A stretch of 64,000 bases of DNA. It comes from Epiperipatus broadwayi. Its lineage: Eukaryota; Onychophora; Udeonychophora; Euonychophora; Peripatidae. Positions 57,327-64,000 of this stretch are shown one piece after another (position 1 is the first letter of the stretch; each line of letters starts with the position of its first letter). The stretch spans positions 2,304,661 through 2,368,660 of the forward strand of contig JAQFVV010000158.1 in NCBI GenBank assembly GCA_028023455.1, read 5' to 3'. The translations under genes and the position numbers were made by a program. The notes beneath the pieces were generated by a model that was not told where the DNA came from, ran no database searches, and was given only the letters and a program-made list of their open reading frames with translations.

Positions 57327-58410
57327 TATATATATACACACATATAAATATAATTATACAATAAATATATAGAGAAAAGCTTTCATAAAGTACATTCTAT
57401 GTCTATGACTTGTAATAGTCAAAAGTCGGCTAAGCACATGCTATTTAAAAAACGTTAATTTATGAAAGCTTTTTTCTATTCATTCTTCATATATTTATAA
57501 TTACATTTTAGTCTGAGATAAAGCATATAATTTTATAGTCACACATAAATAAATGTGTGTAAAACATTACAATATTGTCCAAATCAACTATCTCATATAT
57601 ACAGCTAAAGTGAAAATGCTTTTCAATTCTAGTCAAAAACATATAAATATTGCATTTAATCTATTCATAAACTAGTAAAACTTATGATTATTTGTTGTTG
57701 TTGTTTTTAAAATTCATATTCTGTTTATAACAATTTTACTGAAAACCCTAATTCAAATAAGACTTTTATTAAAATAAACAATGCTAATTAGAAATGATAA
57801 ATATCCATCATAATCTATTGGTGAAACACTGAGAATATAAAAAAAAACACACACAAGATTTTGATTAATCAATATAAGAAAAAATCAATCTGTTGTTGCC
57901 CATATGTCATGAGCATAAAACTAGGATGTAATAGCAAGGAACAAGTAAACTGTTTAAATGTAGTGTATGAACTCTAAAAATAATTTTTTATCATATGTTT
58001 CTTCATATAATAACCAAGATTAAGCTTACTTTTCTATTTAGAGCAAATATGTTAACAACTGCAAAAAATATATATATCTGTAACACATCAAAAATTTATA
58101 CAAACTATCACTTAATAAGTTTTACAAAAGTTGGATATACAATAGATAAAATAACCATAATTTTAGAAAGAACATTATTGAAATTCAATATATTTTAAAA
58201 TCACAATTTAGTTGAAAGAACAAATAAAGTGAGCTAAAATTGATTAATTTTTTATATTAATAGTAAACAAAAAATATATACATTACAATTTTCAAAATTT
58301 ACAATTTAAAACAACATCTATAACAATTTCACAATATTATCATTATTCTAAAATCTCATATAAAAAATGCTGCGTATTTGTTTATTCTGCTATATTTCAC
58401 TATAGTAAAA
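57327..58410 (-). other. Upstream PSMD1 intron, AT-rich
   Basis: From the exon to 58410 only AT-rich sequence is seen, with a short inverted pair (AAAAGCTTTCATAAA near 57375 and TTTATGAAAGCTTTT near 57461) and a 67-codon open frame without domain. Confidence 0.5.
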
Positions 58411-58520
58411 TAAATATATGAATGGATTGTTGCTTAGGAATACAGAAGAAGTTAGAGCACTGGAAATGATGAACCATGATCCATGGACCTTGAGCTTCAG
58501 AATTTCCCACCCTATCACCT
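58411..58520 (-). mobile_element. Short interspersed repeat, family B, second copy
   Basis: Minus strand: GGTGATAGGGTGGGAAATTC, AAGCTCAAGGTCCATGGATC, then TCCAGTGCTCTAACTTCTTC and AACAATCCATTCATATATT. Matches 17225-17340. Confidence 0.5.
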
Positions 58521-58794
58521 ATATAGGTCTTTTATCATAGTAACATTTCTTTTGGTTTAGAATAAGTTGGTAATAAATACAATTATTTTTTTAAAAAAAA
58601 AACCCACAATAAATAAAATAGACAATTTTTTATTTGAGCAAATATCATATTGATTTTAAAAACCATATAAACTTTAAAGATTTATGTTTTAAAATTTCAG
58701 TTATAATAATCTCATAACATTTTTTTGAGATTATTATTTTTAAAATAATATCAATAGAAGAGTAATTTATTAATGTGTCTATAATGAGATATTT

Positions 58795-59800
58795 TATATA
58801 ACGCTATGTTTTAATACTGTAATAGTGATATTAGCGATTAAACCAATGCACATGGGCTTTAAAGATAAATTATAAATGAATACTCTCACTTTTTCCAGAC
58901 ACAAGATATAGTATTTTAGAAAGAATGGGTGGAATCATTCCATTATTTCTAAAATACTATATCTTGTGTCTGGAAAAAGTGAGAGTATTCATTTATAATT
59001 TATCTTTAAAGCCCATGTGCATTGGCTTAATTGCTAATATCACTATTACAATACTTACCTTTAATATTAATAATCGGTCATAAAGCCAATGCACATGTGC
59101 TTTGTAGATTTTTAACTATAAATGAATACTGTCACTTTCAAACACAAGATAAAGTCTTTGTGAAAAGATAGAATGAATCCATCTATCTTTTCAACCCAAA
59201 CATTTATGTATGAGCAAATCTTAAGCATTTGGAAATGAGAGCGTGAAGATATTAAACAATTACTTTAGCTATGCTTAAATGAATGACACAAAATTTTCTA
59301 GAATTTACGATACGTCATTCTTATTTGAAATTAAATATATATAAATGAAATATTTATGATACAAGCATTAATTAAAAGATTTTCAAAGGTAGATAATAGT
59401 GATATTAGTGATTAAACCAATGCACATGCGCTTTAAAGATAAATTATAAATGAATACTCTCACTTTTCTCGACACAAGATATAGTATTTTAGAAAGGAAG
59501 GAATGAATCCACCCATCCTTTCGACCCAAACATTTATGTATGGGCAAATCTTAAGTGTATGGAAATGATAGCGTGAATGACGCTTGTGAAATCTTTACAA
59601 TTTACAACATGTCATTCTTTAGTTGAAATTAAACATATATAATGAAATATTATTTTATATAGAGCTATGCTTTTTTATACTGTAATAGTGATATTAGCGA
59701 TTAAGCCAATGCACATGCGCTTTAAAGATAAATTATAAATGAATACTCTCACTTTTTCCAGACACAAGATATAGTATTTTAGAAAGAATGGAATGAATAT
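58795..59800. repeat. Tandem repeat family, about 280-bp unit, with a 231-bp palindrome
   Basis: Four direct copies start near 58819, 59070, 59403 and 59683 with GTAATAGTGATATTAGCGAT (or variants), CCAATGCACATGYGCTTTAA, AATGAATACTCTCACTTTTT and GACACAAGATATAGTATTTT. The first is followed by its own reverse complement: arms 58819-58928 and 58940-59049, loop 11 bp, nearly identical. Downstream parts of units share CAAACATTTATGTATGRGCA and GTCATTCTT. No coding frame. Probably a satellite-like or transposon-derived array. Confidence 0.85.
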
Positions 59801-60109
59801 TAAGAAAGAAAGCAATATAGATTCAAATTTCTTTCCCTGCTGTCTTTTTTTTTTAAATAAACAAATTGTAATTTTAGCATTACTAGATTTTATACTTATT
59901 CAATTTAACATCTTGATATATCCATTCATTAATTACTTACAAAGACAAGTTTCAATAGTGTATATGTATATATAAATAAAAATAATTTAATGATTGAATG
60001 GTTGTGATATCATTTTGCTTTAGTTATTTATTGGATTATTTGCATAAATAATGTAAAATTGTTCTATTTATACCTTTTCAAATACATCTGATTATTAGTA
60101 ATATATGAC

Positions 60110-60262
60110 ACACAGGTTAGAATGGAACATAATTTTTCAAGTAGTACTATTCCCTTCTCTTCTTCAAATGTTGTTGACCAGTGACAATTAGCTAAAAATT
60201 GAACTGGTGATCTTTAGATCTGTGAATATTGAATTTAACATGATGCTTTAACTAATTAGGCA
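60110..60262 (-). mobile_element. SINE family A, minus-strand copy
   Basis: Minus strand: GCCTAATTAGTTAAAGCAT (box A region), TTAAATTCAATATTCACAG, CAGTTCAATTTTTAGC (box B) and TTGTCACTGGTCAACAAC. It aligns with 54546-54650. Confidence 0.65.
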
Positions 60263-62723
60263 AATATGTCAAAGACAGTAGAAATTTTATATATTTATCT
60301 ATAAATATCCCCAAATATTCCATTTTTATCTTTAAAGAGTATTTTGAAACATTATGGATTGTCACACTAGGTTGACTTATAGCTTATTTACCAGCATCAT
60401 GAGAGCAATCTCTCTAAAATTTCTTCTTTGTATTTTTTCTATTAGTCCAATATTCTTGTGTTTACTCAATCAAACATAGATTCACTGGTATGTGCATCCT
60501 ATAGATACATCTAATTTTTTTCTCTTTAATCATTGAATATAGTAAAACACATATCAATAAATATGACCCATTTTAAAATAATTGAAAGAGAATAAAACAA
60601 TGATTGCAGAAGAAAAGATATGTATCTAAACTAATAGAATAATAGTGGTGGCTCATGACTAAAATTTTTGCGGATGCTGTTTCAGACAATTTTTAGCCAT
60701 TCTTTTAATATTGTGTAAAACTAAACAAACATGTAAAAGAAAATGTATACATAAACTTGATAAAATCCTAAACAAAAAAAATATATATTTTACCTACTAA
60801 TAACTAAATAGTTACAGTTCAAACTTGATCAAGTCATTTAAAAACAAAATCTATTCTTCTTATTTTACTTTGCGCAAAAAGATTAATAATTTTCTCCTTG
60901 ATTCTGGGAATTACTGTCAAGGAAATTTTTCTCCAGTGAAAGTACTGCAAGTGCATTTAGTCTTTCAGGATTCATAGTATTCCTTAAAATAGTTTTTATT
61001 ATTTTTCAGCATTGAAAAGCAGTATTCTGGTTCTGATGTAGTCATGGGAATTGTCAAGAGGATTATTAACAATTTCGTAATTTCACTAAGAACAGCATCT
61101 AGATCTTTTTCCAAGATAAATTCCAGCAAATCAATTAATCTGCATTATTCATGCATATTGGATATACAATGTAATACTTTTAGTTCAGTTTCAAGCTTTT
61201 CTTTGTTAAAAATCATAGGATATGCTTCATTAGACAGAACTATCTCTTTCATATGATGTTTGCTCTTAAAAATAGTAAAGCTTTTCTTGTCAAACAATTT
61301 AGTAGCTACTAAGTGTTTAATGGAAAAATATCTGTCTATTATATCAATACATATACAGTCATATACATCCTTAGCTTCTGCCATGATTGTCTTTGAAAGA
61401 TTCTCGCAGTACTTCAGAGTTTTTTTTTAAAATCTAAAATAGCAGTTTTGCAATCTGTTATATATTCATTGACTTCTAACACATTAATTTCTGAGATTGC
61501 ATTTGGTGATAAATCATTTCAACATGAGGCATAATCTGATGAAAAAGCCCTAACCAAAACATGAAATTATCACTATGCAGGAAATTTTAAAATTTCTATT
61601 GTTTCTGCAATGGCTTAATCTGCATTTAATGTCGATTGAATTTTAGCAAGGCAGCTTTTTAAAGGTTGCAAATTTTTATGAACTCTGTTTATGGTTTGTA
61701 TGTTAAAGTTCCATCTTACAGAGTATGGACGTGGAATGCTGACATCCACCTGCTTCCTGAGAATGGATGCACATTTCGGTGCCATTCAAAAGAATGTTGC
61801 AATAGCCAAAATGTTAAGAGAAAAATATTCTTGCATTCTGTGTAATACTTGCTGCATTTCTCATTATTAAGTTAAGTTGATATGCATAACAGTGAATAAA
61901 ATGTGTATTACTATAAACTGCTTTTATTTTTGCTTGAACTACTTTTTTGCCTTTCATGACAGTTGCACCATCAAACGTTTGAACTACCAGTTTTTATCTA
62001 TTTCCTTGAAGGATTATGTCTAATTGTTCTAGAATACATTTTGATAAGCCATCTGCAGTTTGATTTTCTGGAATACAAAATCCCCCAAAATGCTCAAGTA
62101 AATCTCCATTCAACACAAACCATAGAACAATGACAATTTGAGTATGTTCTAAAATACCAGTTATGTCTTCAGCCATGACAGCTATAAAGGAAGCTTCTCT
62201 ACTTTCTGCTCTTATCTCCTCATAGTATATTTTTAGCAGGTAGTTGAATGTTTCATTTTGAGTGGCCTTGGAAATACATTTGAAGACTGTAATAGTTTCT
62301 AAATGATTCTTCAAATTTGGTTCTAGCTTAGATACAAAATTTATTAATCCTCTAAATCAGTGGTCTTCAACCTTTTCACACCTGCGGACCGGCAAAATAA
62401 GGATAAGATTTCGCGGACCAGCAGAAGTTTACAGATAAATTTTCTTAAAGATATAAACTGCTTATGGTGTTGCTTACACTCTTTCGCGAGTTGCACAGTC
62501 ATGCTGCTACAGAAAAACGTACAATAACAATTGTTCTCATTAATGTGCTTGCACTTCTATATTTATTATTTCATTGTTAAAACATGAAAGAATAAAATGT
62601 TATTCACCTGAATGTTGGGAAATATCACAGCTAGTGTAATTACATGACAATGATTATGATAAATGTAATATCTGCATTTAATGTTAAATATATAAGATGA
62701 AGTTTTATATATATATATATGGA

Positions 62724-63584
62724 GGTTGTCTTTTGATAGTAGTAAGGGAAAAATAAAATCGTGTAATTAAAATCACCGTACAGCCAAAAAAAAAAAGTCG
62801 CTGTATTTTAAATCTGAAAAAATAAAACGAAATGTGTAAAAGTCTGAAGTTTTGATATTATTGTAATTTTTTTTTGTGCTGGTGTGTTGAAAGGATCAAA
62901 AAATGTAATTAATAGGAAAAGTTTTTTTAAAAAATGGCAAAATAGACATCGCGTAATAGAAATAAAGCCAATAAAAAAAAATCACCATATAGTCGCCGTC
63001 TTAAAATAAAAAATACGAAAGTTGAAAAAGTCAAAAGTTTTGAGCTTATTTTAATTTGGGGTGTGTGTGTGTGGATTGAGAAATGCTTTGTCTTCACTGA
63101 GAAAAAAGATAGAGACCAAAGTTATTTTTGTTTGTTTTTATTTTTAAAAAAAGGTAACAGAAATTGGTTTTAAAAATAAAAGTTTTAGCATTTTAGCGGT
63201 ATACAAATAAAGCCAAAAAAAATATCGCCTTATATGCCAAAAAAAAGGGGCATATTTTTAAATAAAAAAAAAAAAAGAAATTTGAAAAAGTCAAAAGTTT
63301 TGATCTTATTTTAATTTGGGGGTTGGGGTGGAGGGTGGATTGAGAAATACTTTGTAAAAGTTAGAGACAGAAAATTTTTGGTTGTTTTTCTTTTTAAAAA
63401 AAGGTGATAAAAATTGGTTTCAAAAATAAAAGTTAAAGCCAAAAAAACCCCCCACTAAAAATAAAATATTAAAAGAGGAACTAGAAAAAATTTAAGAGAT
63501 CAAAAAAAAGTCATGTTACATTTTATTGTTTTAACACATAAACAATGCCGACAAACGGCCATGATTGGCTATCAAAAGACAACC
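62724..63584. repeat. Inner inverted repeat inside the hAT element
   Basis: GGTTGTCTTTTGATAG (62724-62739) is exactly inverted at 63569-63584 (CTATCAAAAGACAACC). The span of 861 bp could be a separate transposon nested in the hAT element, or subterminal repeats of it. Both sides are AT-rich, so a TA or longer duplication cannot be told. Confidence 0.7.
62771..63445 (+). repeat. Three-unit tandem repeat, about 230 bp per unit
   Basis: Units start near 62779, 62970 and 63212 after AATAAAGCC-type junctions. They share GAAAAAGTCAAAAGTTTTGA, TTATTTTAATTTGGGG, GGATTGAGAAATRCTTTGT, and TTTTTAAAAAAAGGTRAYA. The first unit is the most diverged. Confidence 0.75.
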
Positions 63585-64000
63585 GGAGTTTGTATAATAA
63601 AAAACTTTTTTTTAAAAAAATAATAAAAAATTTAATTCTACCCCCATAAACATCTGTGATAAATAGAAAAACAAATTAATTTATGTATGATTGATTAGAT
63701 TTTGTTTTTGTTCTGTTTCTTTTTTTTTAATCGGGTAAAAATGCGATGAAAAAATAAATAAAAATTGTTTATATTAATTAAAAGTTTAAAATATTATTTT
63801 ATTACAAACTTTCTTGTCAGTCTACCGCAGACCGGCAGGAAACTTATGTGGCCCGGCGCCAGTCCATGGACTGGTGGTTGAAGATCACTGCTCTAAATAC
63901 ACCTGGATTTACTAAATCATCTTTTTCATCATGCTCATGAAAGGGAGTTTCAAAGTTTCCACAAAAGAAAATACAATCTATTATTTTGGATAAAATTTCA

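Larger units (their letters stand above)
62358..63890. mobile_element. 1,533-bp non-autonomous hAT element with 8-bp target duplication
   Basis: The ends are CAGTGGTCTTCAACC on the left and, reverse complemented, CAGTGATCTTCAACC on the right (14 of 15 match), the familiar CAGNGRTCTTCAACC-type hAT terminus. CTCTAAAT is duplicated exactly at 62350-62357 and 63891-63898. Both subterminal regions carry GC-rich GGACCGGC-type motifs (GCGGACCGGCAAAA; CAGACCGGCAGG). It interrupts the hAT transposase pseudogene, which reads on across it. Interior non-coding with tandem repeats. Confidence 0.95.
60860..64000 (-). pseudogene. hAT transposase (ZMYM1/DUF4371-like) pseudogene, 5' end outside window
   Basis: Read leftward, 64000-63899 gives CIFFCGNFETPFHEHDEKDD. 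After a 1.53-kb insertion the frame resumes: LEPNLKNHLETITVFKC, SKATQNETFNYLLKIYY, SFIAVMAEDITGILEHTQIV, GGFCIPENQTADGLSKCILE, LDIILQGNR, a stop, QTFDGATVMKGKKVVQ and HFIHCYAYQLNLIM. After a gap follow DIIDRYFSIKHLVATKLF and AYPMIFNKEKLETELKVL, and a final dimerisation-like region to about 60870. This is the layout of DUF4371/hAT-dimer proteins of the ZMYM1-like group. The D-I-T-G region near the expected catalytic D is retained, but stops and frameshifts kill it. Confidence 0.85.

Noticed and set aside
61044-61256. 70-codon plus-strand frame
   Set aside because: Shadow of the minus-strand hAT transposase C-terminal region.

Overview
The window is animal nuclear DNA, roughly three-quarters A+T by eye, and almost all of it is intron. 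Two short minus-strand exons, at 57203-57319 and 1255-1357, encode adjacent pieces of PSMD1/Rpn2, the scaffold subunit of the 26S proteasome regulatory particle. Both have canonical acceptor and donor sites. They join in phase, K|V, exactly where the animal protein reads on, so the 55,845 bases between them (1358-57202) are one intron. The rest of the window lies in the two neighbouring introns. I see no second host gene. The peptides are animal-like, and the repeat content (Penelope-like elements, RTE LINE, Gypsy, hAT, tRNA-derived SINEs) with the intron size suggests an invertebrate with a large AT-rich genome. I cannot name the phylum.

Layout from left to right. 1-1.8 kb: PSMD1 exon and a tRNA-Ile-like SINE. 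7.5-10.1 kb: relics of Penelope-like elements (PLEs) in both orientations, one split by a snap-back element with a 13-bp target duplication. 10.4-13.8 kb: copies of an inverted-repeat family ending in a 1.16-kb near-perfect palindrome. 15.9-20.1 kb: degenerate tandem duplications. 20.7-23.6 kb: a complete 2.9-kb terminal-inverted-repeat element with an 8-bp target duplication, carrying three tandem arrays (one a 31/37-bp minisatellite of about 33 units) and a terminal palindrome. 24.6-38.9 kb: a solo LTR and a large decayed Gypsy-type LTR retrotransposon on the minus strand, with 2.4-2.5-kb LTRs, remnants of gag and integrase, and a partial tandem copy. 39.8-41.0 kb: a miniature LTR retrotransposon (TRIM) with a perfect 5-bp target duplication and a 28-bp repeat array inside its LTRs. 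41.5-43.3 kb: an RTE-clade LINE relic, followed by a hammerhead-ribozyme-like motif. 48.7-54.7 kb: fold-back elements, a PLE-like tandem/inverted unit, PLE reverse transcriptase and GIY-YIG relics, and SINEs. 57.2 kb: second PSMD1 exon. 58.8-59.8 kb: a tandem family containing a 231-bp palindrome. 60.9-64 kb: a hAT (ZMYM1/DUF4371-like) transposase pseudogene interrupted by a 1.53-kb non-autonomous hAT element with an 8-bp duplication, which itself contains another inverted-repeat unit.

Only PSMD1 looks functional. All transposon coding regions have stops and frameshifts. The main interest is structural: several complete non-autonomous elements can be bounded by their own target duplications, and two families combine hairpins with unusually long duplications. 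Positions of element ends are by eye and, except where a target duplication is quoted, good to about 10-50 bases.
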